From Galbitalea soli (GTDB taxonomy: Bacteria > Actinomycetota > Actinomycetes > Actinomycetales > Microbacteriaceae), in assembly GCF_010686725.1 (NCBI RefSeq), contig NZ_JAAGWZ010000001.1, forward strand, positions 372,001-436,000: 64,000 nt of DNA, given 5' to 3'. Of this stretch, positions 8,500 through 16,739 are shown one piece after another (within the stretch, counting starts at the first letter, position 1; every line of letters begins with the position of its first letter). A program made the position numbers and the translations under genes. The notes beneath the pieces were generated by a model. That model had not been told where the DNA came from, did not search any database, and was given only the letters and a program-made list of their open reading frames with translations.

Positions 8500-8952
8500 A
8501 TGACAGAGTACGAGGACCTCGACGAGTGGTCGCCGCAGGGCCCGGTGACGGAACTGACGGATGCGCATGCCCGCGCGCTTCTCGAGCGACACGGCTTCGG
8601 CCGGCTCGCGGTCTCGGTGAACGGCCAGCCGCAGATCTTCCCCGTCGACTATCACTTCGATGGCACGGCCATCGTCTTCCGCAGCGCCCCCGGTGAGAAG
8701 CTGCGCGACCTGGCGCTCAATCCCGTCGTCGCCTTCGAGGTGGACGACCGAACGGCGGACGGCGCGTGGAGCGTGGTCGTGGACGGCCGTGCCGACATCC
8801 TGACCGAGGCCGCCGAGGTGCAGCACGCGGAGGGGCTGCCCCTGCCGACCTGGATTCCGGTCGCGGAATACACCTTCGTGCGGATCGTCCCGACCTCGAT
8901 CCGGGGCCGGCGGTTCCAGCGCTGGATGGTGCACGGCTCCCCCCAGCGCTGA
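8500..8952 (+). CDS. Pyridoxamine 5'-phosphate oxidase-like flavoprotein
   Basis: A 150-residue split-barrel FMN-type protein closely similar to the one at 1517: shared blocks include ARALLERHGFGRLAV, QIFPVDYHFDGTAIVFRSAPGEKL, GAWSVVVDGRADI and the ending EYTFVRIVPTSIRGRRF. Members of this family occur in the mycobacterial DosR regulon; enzymatic activity is unknown. The ATG is supported by CAGCAT seven bases upstream and by the DosR-like box at 8450. Presence of two paralogues under matching boxes within 7 kb argues for a common physiological trigger. Confidence 0.87.
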   Translation: MTEYEDLDEWSPQGPVTELTDAHARALLERHGFGRLAVSVNGQPQIFPVDYHFDGTAIVFRSAPGEKLRDLALNPVVAFEVDDRTADGAWSVVVDGRADILTEAAEVQHAEGLPLPTWIPVAEYTFVRIVPTSIRGRRFQRWMVHGSPQR

Positions 8953-9051
8953 GCGCGTCGGAGGGCTGTGCCCCGCGATCCCCGACGCCACGCCGATTCG
9001 GTTCGACGAGACGCTCGGCTGGCACGTCACCCTCCCGTGCAGAATGATCGA

Positions 9052-9564
9052 GTGACCGAAACGCGAACCGACGCCGCCCCGCCCGACTCCCCCGCGCCGG
9101 GGCGCGTACAGGAGACGCTCTATCGGCTGAGCCTCGCGCTGAAGGGCATCGACGGGCTCGTCGAGCTCGTGGTGGGCGTCATCCTCTGGTTCGATGCGGG
9201 CTTGGTGGCCCGCCTGCTCGCCCCGCTCGCGGGAACCGACGCCGACGATGGCGCCGTGCGGCAGCTCATCGCGAACTGGGCCGGTAAGGCGATCGCCTCG
9301 CTCTACCCGCACCCCTCGGTGCTCGTCATCGTGTTCCTCTTCGGGCACGGCGTGCTCAAGCTCGTGCTCGTCTACTGCCTGTTGCGCGAGTTTCACTGGG
9401 TCTACCCCTGGGCCCTCGGGGTGCTCGCGCTGTTCCTGGTCGGTCAGATCGTGTCGCTCGTCGCGGCCCCCTCGGTGGGCAGTGCGGCGCTCGCGGTGCT
9501 CGATGTCGTGATCATCGTGCTCGTCTGGCGGGAATGGCGGATCCTCCGGCGTCGCCGCGCGTAG
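9052..9564 (+). CDS. DUF2127-type membrane protein
   Basis: A 170-residue integral membrane protein with about four hydrophobic segments: near residues 28-55 (GIDGLVELVVGVILWFDAGLVARL), 88-115 (HPSVLVIVFLFGHGVLKLVLVYCLL), 120-140 and 147-162. The LALKGIDGLVELVVG and FGHGVLKLVLVYCL blocks are typical of DUF2127. Function unknown. GTG at 9052 is chosen because CAGAAT lies exactly six bases upstream (leaderless pattern) and the longer frame begins in the 3' flank of the preceding gene. Confidence 0.8.
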   Translation: MTETRTDAAPPDSPAPGRVQETLYRLSLALKGIDGLVELVVGVILWFDAGLVARLLAPLAGTDADDGAVRQLIANWAGKAIASLYPHPSVLVIVFLFGHGVLKLVLVYCLLREFHWVYPWALGVLALFLVGQIVSLVAAPSVGSAALAVLDVVIIVLVWREWRILRRRRA

Positions 9565-9601
9565 GGTTGAGGCACCAGCAATTCGACTTTCCGGAGGATC
9601 C

Positions 9602-10039
9602 GTGTCCACTCCCAGCGCCGCGCCCGCACTCGTCTCGTCGACGGCGATCCGAGCGTTCGCCGCCCTCACCGGCCTCACCTCGCTCGGAATCTTCGCGCAG
9701 GCCGTGACCGCCGGCGAGTTCGTCTCGCAGGAGCACCGGGGCGGCTGGATCGCCGCCCACAACGTGATCGCCATGATCACCGTGCTGCTCGCGCTGGTCA
9801 CGGCGATCTTCGCGCTCGTGGCGGTCCGGCGGGCGCGCGCCGGTCTCGCCTGGTCGGCGGTCGCCCTGCTCGTGCTCCTTGTCGCGCAGACGGGAATCGG
9901 CAGCGCGATCACCGAGGCTCACGCCGACGGGCTGATCGGCGTGCACGTTCCGCTCGCGTTCATCGTCTTCGGGCTCACCGCGTGGCTGTCGATGAAGGCG
10001 GCTCAGCTGCGACGCAGCCAGGAGCGCGCCGCCGCCTGA
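9602..10039 (+). CDS. Small four-helix membrane protein, function unknown
   Basis: A 145-residue protein with four predicted membrane helices (about 15-35, 50-72, 80-98 and 110-130). Histidines near helix ends (QEHRGGWIAAHNVIAM and EAHADGLIGVHVPLAF) recall haem-binding positions in small cytochrome-like or CtaA-like membrane proteins, but the similarity is only by eye. GTG start with GGAGG at ideal spacing; a -10-like TAGGGT overlaps the stop of the preceding gene. Confidence 0.72.
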   Translation: MSTPSAAPALVSSTAIRAFAALTGLTSLGIFAQAVTAGEFVSQEHRGGWIAAHNVIAMITVLLALVTAIFALVAVRRARAGLAWSAVALLVLLVAQTGIGSAITEAHADGLIGVHVPLAFIVFGLTAWLSMKAAQLRRSQERAAA

Positions 10040-10047
10040 TCCGCGCG

Positions 10048-11004
10048 TCAGCGCAGCAGTACGGTCAGCGGTGCAGCGGCCGAATCACCCGCCCGCATCG
10101 GCGCCAGAGACCAGTTCGCCTCGATGGTGCGCAGGAGTGAGTAGTGGCTCGCGGGAGTCGCGGATCGCGCCCCCGGCCGGGCCGCCGGGCCCGCCAACAC
10201 CGTGAGCACGCGGTTGTCGCCCCCGCGGTTCTCGTCCTCGTCGAAGGTCACGACGAGCAGAGAGTGCTGCTGCGTGAAGGCGGGTGACGCGAGGATGCCC
10301 GGCACCACTCGCGCGAGCCAGCGGTCGCCCGTCCCCACCGGGCAGCTGTGCATGTCGTGGCAGAGGTCCGGGATGACATAGCTCAGCTCGGGCAGCGTGC
10401 TGGTCGAGCGGAGGGCCCCCGTGAGCGCGGAGAGCGGCAGGTCGCTCGACGCGCACTGCGATTCGATCGCGGGGTAGTAGGCGAAGGGATTGTGCTTCAC
10501 CGCGTACTCCCCCGCGTTCGAGCGATCGCACGCCGAGGGCATGCCGTCTGCGAAGAGGCCCCAGCGATACCCCGCCGCGGCCAGCTCCCCCGCGATACTC
10601 GGGCCGCTGCCGTGGCACCCCGGCCCGGGCAGGCAGTCGCTCGTGATGCCGGCGGTGCTCCCGCCCGTGAGCGCGAGGTAATTGGGAAGGCTGGGATGCG
10701 CGACGGCGCGGTACCGGGTCGCGACGGCACCGGCGCGCGCGAGCGCGTTCAGGTAGGGCGCGTCAGGGTTGCCGAGCACGGTCGTCGCGGCCTTGTTCTC
10801 CTCGACGATCACGACGATGTGGTCGATATGGCTGCGGGAGGGCGCCGGTGCCGTGCGGGGCGTGGGTGTTGCGGGCGCGGATGGCGCGTGAGTGGCCGCC
10901 GCGGGCGCGGATGGTGCGGGTGCCGACGTCGGCCCCGGCGCGGCGGCACAGCCGGCGAGCAGGAGCACAGCGCTCAGGGCGAGGAGCGGCGATCGTGTGC
11001 GCAT
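10048..11004 (-). CDS. Secreted lipoprotein phosphoesterase (acid phosphatase-like)
   Basis: A 318-residue exported protein. The N-terminus MRTRSPLLALSAVLLLAGC is a lipoprotein signal with lipobox LAGC (Cys19), followed by an Ala/Pro/Thr-rich linker to about residue 58. The catalytic domain begins HIDHIVVIVEENKAATTV, the metal-binding opening of the phosphoesterase family PF04185 (phospholipase C, AcpA, SapM), continues with HPSLPNYLALTGGST and ends with LLVVTFDEDENRGGDNRVLTVLAGP. It probably hydrolyses phosphomonoesters or phospholipids at the cell surface. It converges with the membrane protein at 9602 and follows apbE by six bases on the same strand. Confidence 0.85.
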   Translation of the reverse strand: MRTRSPLLALSAVLLLAGCAAAPGPTSAPAPSAPAAATHAPSAPATPTPRTAPAPSRSHIDHIVVIVEENKAATTVLGNPDAPYLNALARAGAVATRYRAVAHPSLPNYLALTGGSTAGITSDCLPGPGCHGSGPSIAGELAAAGYRWGLFADGMPSACDRSNAGEYAVKHNPFAYYPAIESQCASSDLPLSALTGALRSTSTLPELSYVIPDLCHDMHSCPVGTGDRWLARVVPGILASPAFTQQHSLLVVTFDEDENRGGDNRVLTVLAGPAARPGARSATPASHYSLLRTIEANWSLAPMRAGDSAAAPLTVLLR

Positions 11005-11010
11005 GAGCGC

Positions 11011-11796
11011 CTATCGTGCCGCCGGTGGCTGTGAGGAGGTGGTTGCGGCGCGTTCCATGGCCGCGCGCATGCCCGGCGTCATGCGGATCTCGCCCGACGG
11101 CGACACCGTCGCCACATCGACCGGCCAGCGCTCCGTCACCCTATCGAGCGCCGCGGGTCCGCCCGCCACGATCGTGGTGGCGAGCACGTCGGCGGTGACG
11201 ATGTCGGCGGCGCGCACCGAGACCTGCCGGAAGCCCTCATCCGCCGCGCGGCGCGCGCGCCAGATGTGGTCGCCGCGCTCCGCGGAGCCGGAGGTCGCGA
11301 GCGCGGGCCGGGCGGCGTCGAGCTCGATCGCGGTGAGAAGCGCTGAGCGGTCATCCGGGTCGACGATGCCGACCACCCACGGCTGCCCGGGGGTCGCGTC
11401 GCCGTGCACGAGGATGTCGCCACCGACGTCGAGCGACCAGTCCGTGAACCCGTCCGCGAGCAGCGCCGCCGCCGCCTCGGCCATCGCGAGCGCCTTGACC
11501 ACGCCCGAGAGGTCGAGCACGCCGTCCGGACGATGCGGGCTGAAGTCGCCGTCGGTGCGATCGCGCCAGTCGAGCGCGATCCGATAGCTGTCGCGGAGGT
11601 GGTCGCTCGCGTCGAGAAGGCTCAGCTCGCCCGAGGCGATGCGAGACAGCTCGCTCGCGGGGCGATACAGGCTGTAGCGGTCATCCCACGCGGTGAACAG
11701 CGCCGTGAGGCGCGCGAGCCCCGCCCCCGGCACCGGCCCGCCCGCGACCGCGAGGGACACCATCGTGCCCATCGTGGGGAAGACGTGCGTGGGCAT
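11011..11796 (-). CDS. apbE: FAD:protein FMN transferase (ApbE)
   Basis: Mg-dependent enzyme that transfers the FMN part of FAD to a threonine in extracytosolic FMN-binding domains. 261 residues, slightly shorter than Gram-negative ApbE. Seen: THVFPTMGTMVSL at the N-terminus, DLSGVVKALAMAEAAAAL, the signature DVGGDILVHG at 123-132, LATSGSAERG, and DIVTADVLATTIV near the metal site. No signal peptide is obvious. It lies three bases after the FMN-binding protein gene and completes the operon ferric-reductase-like, FMN-binding, ApbE. Its natural substrate is almost certainly the neighbouring protein (inference from context). Confidence 0.93.
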   Translation of the reverse strand: MPTHVFPTMGTMVSLAVAGGPVPGAGLARLTALFTAWDDRYSLYRPASELSRIASGELSLLDASDHLRDSYRIALDWRDRTDGDFSPHRPDGVLDLSGVVKALAMAEAAAALLADGFTDWSLDVGGDILVHGDATPGQPWVVGIVDPDDRSALLTAIELDAARPALATSGSAERGDHIWRARRAADEGFRQVSVRAADIVTADVLATTIVAGGPAALDRVTERWPVDVATVSPSGEIRMTPGMRAAMERAATTSSQPPAAR

Positions 11797-11799
11797 GGG

Positions 11800-12315
11800 T
11801 CAGAGGCCGGCCTTGTCGATCGCCGACTGCACCGATTGCAGGTAGCCGTCGGTCGTGTAGGTGGCGCCGCCCACCGCAGCGACGTTCGCGGACTGCGCCG
11901 CGAGCACCTCCTGGCGCAGGATCGGCGCGGCGTAATTGCTGATCTCGACCGATCGGCCGCCCACATCGGTGAGCTTGAGCGCGACCACATCGGTGATCTT
12001 GCCGGCTTTGACCTTGATCTCCACCTGCACCGTGCCCCACTGGGTGTCGATGACATTGCCTGTGTAGGTCTTCGTCGTCGAGGCGGTCGAGCCTCCGGTC
12101 GAGGCGCTTCCGGTGGAGCTCGGCGAGGAGGAGGTCGTGCTGCTGGGGGTGGAGGCGGTGCCCGACCCTGTCGCGGTCGACGCGGTCGTCGACCCGGTCG
12201 AGCCCGTGCTCGTGAGGGCCTCCGCGCTGTGGGCGGCGGACGCTCCGGCCTGCCAGCCGATGACGAGGACGCTTGCGGATGCGAAGATGCTGCCGAGAAC
12301 GGCGCGAGTTTTCAC
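11800..12315 (-). CDS. Exported FMN-binding (flavinylated) protein
   Basis: A 171-residue extracytosolic protein: a signal-like segment (MKTRAVLGSIFASASVLVIG, 1-20), a Ser/Thr/Gly-rich linker at 33-82, then an FMN_bind domain at about 84-171. The flavinylation-type motif GGATYT (149-154, acceptor probably Thr152) is followed by TDGYLQSVQSAI, as in NqrC/RnfG-type domains where ApbE attaches FMN to the threonine of SGAT. It probably shuttles electrons outside the membrane. GTG at 12315 overlaps the stop of the reductase by four bases and has GGAAAGG upstream; an in-frame upstream extension runs through the reductase gene and is rejected. Confidence 0.9.
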   Translation of the reverse strand: MKTRAVLGSIFASASVLVIGWQAGASAAHSAEALTSTGSTGSTTASTATGSGTASTPSSTTSSSPSSTGSASTGGSTASTTKTYTGNVIDTQWGTVQVEIKVKAGKITDVVALKLTDVGGRSVEISNYAAPILRQEVLAAQSANVAAVGGATYTTDGYLQSVQSAIDKAGL

Positions 12316-13724
12316 CAGTCGAACCTTTCCGTGTGGATTTGGTGGTCGGGAAGACCCACGGCCCGGGCTTCTGCCACGACCTGGTCGGTCCAGGCCTGCG
12401 GGCCGCAGATGTAGAGATCGGATTTGCGGATATCGGGGAAGGCGGAGCGCAGGCTGACGTCGCGCTGCGCGTCGTGAGCCGACAGCCAGGTTCGTCCCCG
12501 GCTGGGGCGCTTGCCGATGGAGGTGTAGAGGCGCGCCTGGCGCTGGGCGGCGAGGTCGTACATCTCGTCCCAGAGGTAGGTCTCGTCCTCCGAGGAGGCG
12601 CGCAGGAGGATGGTCGCTTCGCCCGGCACGAGCCGCGAGTGCTCGAGCAGCGCCCGCACCGGGGTCACCCCGATGCCGGCGGCGATGATCGCGAGTTTGG
12701 GCGAGGTGCGGGCGGCCTCGGTGAAGAGGCCGTAGGGGCCCTCGATCGTGACGCGCGTGCCGCGGGGAAGTCGACCGAGGCGCGTCGAGCCGTTGCCGAG
12801 CGCGCGCACCGTGATGCGCGCCGTGGTGTCGGTGGGCACCGAGGAGAGCGAGATCGGGTGCGAGTGCCACCAGGTCTTCGCCGTCCAGAACCGCCACACG
12901 AAGAACTGCCCGCCGTCGGAGTCCAGGTCTTTCAGCTTGCGCCCGGAGAGGTGGATGTTGGCCACGCCCGGGGCGACCGCCTCGACGCTCGTCACCCGGA
13001 TACCGTGCTGGAAGCTCTTCACGATGGGCTCGATGACGCGGAAGGTGAGGATGGAGCCGAGCGCGAGCACGTAGAGCGCGATCCAGTACACCCGCTGCAG
13101 TGTGCCGTTCGCGAGCAGACCGCCGATGCTGAACTGGTGCGGCAGCGCCGTGATGACGGCCGCGTAGCTGAGCAGGTGCACGACGTACCAGAACTCGTAG
13201 CGGAACTTGCGGCGCACGACCACGAGCGAGGTCACGACGACGGCGATCAGCAGCCCGAATCCGAGGAACGCGAGGGGCATGTCCGGCATCTGCCAGAGGG
13301 CCACCGTCTCGGCGATGGGGTTGAAGCCCTGCTGGATGCCGTAGCCCACGATCAGGAGCACCACGTGGGCGAGGATGAGGTACAGCGCCGGCTTGCCGAG
13401 TGCCCGGTGGGCCGCCATCGCGCGGTCGTGCCCGACGGCCCGGTCGATGATCGGGATCCGCGCGGCGAGGATGAGCATGACGAGGATGAGATCGGTGCCG
13501 ACGAGGCCGGCGAGGATGCCGAGGCTCGTGACGGCGGCGCCCAGGGTGCCGAACTGCCCCGCACCGCCGTAGCCCAGATAGAGCGCGATCGATGCGGCAC
13601 CGGAGGTCCAGCCCGCGATGACCAGGAGGTCGGCGAGGCGCATCCTCCGTTTGAACTGCAGGGCGCGCTGTGATGGCGTCGGCGCCGATACCCGAAGCGG
13701 CCGGGTCGGTGTCTGAGACGTCAT
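12312..13724 (-). CDS. Membrane ferric-reductase-like flavocytochrome with ferredoxin-reductase domain
   Basis: A 470-residue protein. The N-terminal half has about six membrane helices with histidines in HDRAMAAHRALGKPALYLILAH and YVVHLLSYAAVITALPHQF, the positions that bind two b haems in ferric-reductase-like proteins. From about residue 235 a FAD/NAD(P)H module follows: HPISLSS for FAD, GPYGLFTEA, AAGIGVTPVRALLEHS for nucleotide binding, and DLYICGPQAWTDQVV. It would pass electrons from NAD(P)H across the membrane, here to the FMN-binding protein encoded next. The start has AGGGG upstream. First gene of a three-gene operon. Confidence 0.9.
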   Translation of the reverse strand: MTSQTPTRPLRVSAPTPSQRALQFKRRMRLADLLVIAGWTSGAASIALYLGYGGAGQFGTLGAAVTSLGILAGLVGTDLILVMLILAARIPIIDRAVGHDRAMAAHRALGKPALYLILAHVVLLIVGYGIQQGFNPIAETVALWQMPDMPLAFLGFGLLIAVVVTSLVVVRRKFRYEFWYVVHLLSYAAVITALPHQFSIGGLLANGTLQRVYWIALYVLALGSILTFRVIEPIVKSFQHGIRVTSVEAVAPGVANIHLSGRKLKDLDSDGGQFFVWRFWTAKTWWHSHPISLSSVPTDTTARITVRALGNGSTRLGRLPRGTRVTIEGPYGLFTEAARTSPKLAIIAAGIGVTPVRALLEHSRLVPGEATILLRASSEDETYLWDEMYDLAAQRQARLYTSIGKRPSRGRTWLSAHDAQRDVSLRSAFPDIRKSDLYICGPQAWTDQVVAEARAVGLPDHQIHTERFDW

Positions 13725-13828
13725 GCGTGCTTCCCCTCTGTCTGACCGATTGGTGAATCCAACAGGTACAGACTCTCGGGGTTGTCTATGGACGGGCCGA
13801 AAACCGCGCAGTTCTTGCGTGTGTGTCT

Positions 13829-15202
13829 TTACATTTTGCGCGACGGCCCGATGCGGGGAATCCGCACGGTGGCGATGGCCCCCACATCGCCGTTGTGCAG
13901 CTGCGCCGTGCCGCCCGCGGACTCGGCGATCGCGCGGACCAGGGCGAGGCCGAGCCCGCTTCCGCCGGTGCTGGCGGTGCGCGAGTCATCCGGCCGGGAG
14001 AAGCGGTCGAAGGCGACGGGCAGGAACGACGGGGGGATGCCCGGGCCGTCGTCGCTCACCTGCACCTCGATGCCCTCCGCGGTCTCCCTGATGGTCAGTT
14101 CCACCGAGCCGTCGGGCCCTACCGCGGCGATCGCGTTGCTGAGCAGGTTGTCGAGCACGCGCGCGAAGGCCTCGGGCGCGATGCTGAAGCGGTCCGCGGG
14201 GTCGAGGTCGTCGGTGTCGAAGCCGACCTCGACGGAGCGGGCGAGCCCCAGCAGTCGCGCGCGGTCGACCGAGCCCATCGCCTCGTCGACGAGGGCCGCG
14301 CTCGTGGCGGGCCGCCGCTCGGCCGGGGATCCCTCCAGCCGGGAGAGTTCGAGGAGGCCGTTCGCGAGGGCGGAAAGGCGGGCCACGGAGTCCTCCGCGC
14401 CCCGCACCTCGGCGGCGAGGGCCGCGGGGTCGTCGAAGCTGTCGTGCGCGAGTTCGAGCTGTGTGCGCAGCGCGGCGAGCGGGGTGCGCAACTCGTGTGC
14501 GGCATCCGACACCATCTGCTTCTCGCGCTCGGTCGAGGCGCGCACGCGCTCCAGGAAGGCGTTGAGAGTGGTGGCGAGGGCTGAGATCTCGTCCTCCGCC
14601 GGGCCGACCGGGAGCAACTCCTCCCCCGCGTCGCCGCTCAGCGACTCGGCCTCTTTGCGCAAGCGGCTCACCGGCCGCAGCGCGGCCGTGGCGAGCAGCC
14701 AGGAGGCGACGCCGAAGACGAGCAGCAGCACGAGCTCGCCGATCAGCAGGGAGCGATCGAGCCCGTCGACGGCGAGATCGCTCGCGGCGGCGCTGCGGGC
14801 CGCCCACAGCGTCCACTCGCCCCGGTCGTTCGTGACGGTTCGACTCACGATCACGTAGCTCGTGCCCTCGTCGGTCGTGCGGATCTTGTCGGAGTCGGCG
14901 AGACCGTGCCGGATGAGCTCGCTCAGGTCGTGCGGCATCGTGTCCACCTTGACGACGCCGCTCGGATCCTTGACGAGCAGGAGGACGCCCGCGGCCGGGG
15001 AGTCGACGCCCTCCCCCGGATTCGAGAGGATGTCCTTCGCGAAGGAGAGCAGGTCGCCGTTCGCGAGGGAGTAGTCGGCGCCCTGCAGGATCCACTGCAC
15101 GTTCGCGCGCACGGCGAGCAGACCGCCCCCCGAGACGATGATCGCGACGATGAGGCTCCCGATCGTGATGCGGGCCCGGATCGACAGGCGGCGGAAGAAC
15201 AC
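13829..15202 (-). CDS. Sensor histidine kinase (OmpR-partner type)
   Basis: A 457-residue membrane kinase. Helices at about 12-32 and 150-172 enclose an extracellular sensor of roughly 115 residues; a HAMP linker follows (LRPVSRLRKEAESLS). The phosphoacceptor is His236 in SDAAHELRTPLAALR; the ATPase has N box DNLLSNAIAAV, G1 DDGPGIPPSF, F RFSRPDDSR and G2 GGSGLGLALV. It follows the response regulator after one base, hence co-expressed. It is a clear paralogue of the kinase at 21126 (same H-box context and FSRPDDSR). Signal unknown. Confidence 0.94.
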   Translation of the reverse strand: MFFRRLSIRARITIGSLIVAIIVSGGGLLAVRANVQWILQGADYSLANGDLLSFAKDILSNPGEGVDSPAAGVLLLVKDPSGVVKVDTMPHDLSELIRHGLADSDKIRTTDEGTSYVIVSRTVTNDRGEWTLWAARSAAASDLAVDGLDRSLLIGELVLLLVFGVASWLLATAALRPVSRLRKEAESLSGDAGEELLPVGPAEDEISALATTLNAFLERVRASTEREKQMVSDAAHELRTPLAALRTQLELAHDSFDDPAALAAEVRGAEDSVARLSALANGLLELSRLEGSPAERRPATSAALVDEAMGSVDRARLLGLARSVEVGFDTDDLDPADRFSIAPEAFARVLDNLLSNAIAAVGPDGSVELTIRETAEGIEVQVSDDGPGIPPSFLPVAFDRFSRPDDSRTASTGGSGLGLALVRAIAESAGGTAQLHNGDVGAIATVRIPRIGPSRKM

Positions 15203-15203
15203 C

Positions 15204-15887
15204 TCACTCCGCCGTGTCGTCGCTGAGGGTGTACCCGGTGCCGCGCACCGTGCCGATCGTGATCCCGCTCTCGAAGGGCTGCAGCTTCTTGCGCAGGTAG
15301 CGCACGTACTGGTCGACGATCGTGGGGTCGATGTGTCTCGTCGTGCCCCACACCTCCTCGAGGATCTCGGTGCGGGTCACCGTCTCCCCCGCGCGCGCCG
15401 CGAGCACGCGCAGCAGCGAGAACTCCTTCGTGCTGAGCGGAAGCGACTTGCCGTCGATGCTCGCGCGCACGGCGGGGACATCGAGCGAGAGGTGACCGAT
15501 GCGCATGAGCTGCTTCGGAGTCGCACTGTCGCGGCGCACCAGAGCCCGGATGCGCGCGCTCAGTTCGACGAAGGCGAAGGGCTTCGTGAGGTAGTCGTCG
15601 GCCCCGGAATCGAGACCGAAGACCCGGTCATCCACCGAATCGCGGGCGGTGAGCAGCAGCACGGGGAGAAGATTGCCCTGATTGCGCAGGTGACGGCAGA
15701 TCTCGAAGCCGTTCATCTCGGGCAGCATCACGTCGATCGCCGCGGCGGAGAACTCGCCCGTCGTCGCCTGGATGAGCGCCTCGACGCCGTTGTCGACGCG
15801 GGTGACCTCATAGCCCTCGTCGGTCAGACCGCGCTCCAGCAGCGCGGCCATGGCCGGGTCATCCTCGACGATCAGGACTTTGGGCAT
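15204..15887 (-). CDS. Response regulator, OmpR/PhoB family
   Basis: A 227-residue regulator: receiver domain with acidic pair EDD (8-10), phosphoacceptor Asp52 in AIDVMLPEMNG, Thr80 and Lys102 in LTKPF; winged-helix DNA-binding domain from about 128, ending in VDQYVRYLRKKLQPFESGITIGTVRGTGY. Partner of the kinase encoded one base downstream. Its start codon directly abuts the stop of the VIT-family gene, so all three may be one transcript. Targets unknown. Confidence 0.95.
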   Translation of the reverse strand: MPKVLIVEDDPAMAALLERGLTDEGYEVTRVDNGVEALIQATTGEFSAAAIDVMLPEMNGFEICRHLRNQGNLLPVLLLTARDSVDDRVFGLDSGADDYLTKPFAFVELSARIRALVRRDSATPKQLMRIGHLSLDVPAVRASIDGKSLPLSTKEFSLLRVLAARAGETVTRTEILEEVWGTTRHIDPTIVDQYVRYLRKKLQPFESGITIGTVRGTGYTLSDDTAE

Positions 15888-16622
15888 CTAGCCGACCAGG
15901 CCGCTCGTCCCGAGAAGTCGACCGATGATGAAGGTGGCCGCGAGAGCTGCCGCGCCGCCGACCACGACGCGGATGGTCGGGCGGAGCACCCCGGTACCGC
16001 CGATGCGAGCACTGAGCGCACCCGTCAGGGCGAGCGCGATGAGCACGCTCGCGAAGGTCACCGCGATCCGCACCGGGGCGGGCGGGAGGAGGATCGCGAG
16101 GAGCGGGAGGATTCCGCCGATCGTGAAGGCGAGAGCGGAGGCGCCCGCCGCGTGCCAGGGGCTCACGACGTCGTGCTCGTCGATCTTGAGCTCGACCTCG
16201 AGGTGGGCGGCGAGTGCATCCCGTTCGGTGAGCTCCTCGGCCACCTTCTGGGCGGTCTCGGCGCTGAGGCCCTTCGCCTCGTAGAGGCCGGCGAGCTCGG
16301 CGAGCTCCCCCTCGGGATCCTCGGCCAGTTCGCGGCGCTCCTTCTCGATGAGGGCGCGCTGGCTGTCGCTCTGGCTGCTGACGGAGACGTATTCCCCGAG
16401 CGCCATGGAGATCGCGCCACCGACCAGGCCCGCGAGTCCCGCGGTGAGGATGGGAGCGCCCGCGCTCGTCGCGCCCGCCACACCGACCACGATGGCCGCG
16501 ACCGACACGATGCCGTCGTTCGCGCCGAGCACCCCTGCCCGGAGCCAGTTCAGGCGGCTCGCGATTCCCTCGCGGTGGGGTTCGTGTTCCTGCTGACCGG
16601 GAATGCTGACGGGACTCGACAT
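15888..16622 (-). CDS. VIT1/CCC1 family iron/manganese transporter
   Basis: A 244-residue membrane protein of the vacuolar-iron-transporter family. Seen: SRLNWLRAGVLGANDGIVSVAAIVVGVAGA (21-50, helix 1), GAISMALGEYVSVSSQSDSQRALIEKERREL (helix 2 and start of the cytoplasmic helical metal-binding domain), an acidic stretch to about residue 155, and three C-terminal helices. Family members export or sequester Fe2+ or Mn2+. The ATG at 16622 is the first plausible start; longer in-frame extension overlaps the divergent permease gene. It abuts the two-component system, which may respond to metal or envelope stress (inference). Confidence 0.88.
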   Translation of the reverse strand: MSSPVSIPGQQEHEPHREGIASRLNWLRAGVLGANDGIVSVAAIVVGVAGATSAGAPILTAGLAGLVGGAISMALGEYVSVSSQSDSQRALIEKERRELAEDPEGELAELAGLYEAKGLSAETAQKVAEELTERDALAAHLEVELKIDEHDVVSPWHAAGASALAFTIGGILPLLAILLPPAPVRIAVTFASVLIALALTGALSARIGGTGVLRPTIRVVVGGAAALAATFIIGRLLGTSGLVG

Positions 16623-16739
16623 GAGGACTAGCCAATCATCATCCGATCGCGCGTGCCAGCAAGGACAGCCGAACCTTCCTCGCGCCGCCCCGCGAGAGGC
16701 CGTCGCACACGAGTCCGCGCCGCATGCGAGACTGGCGCC

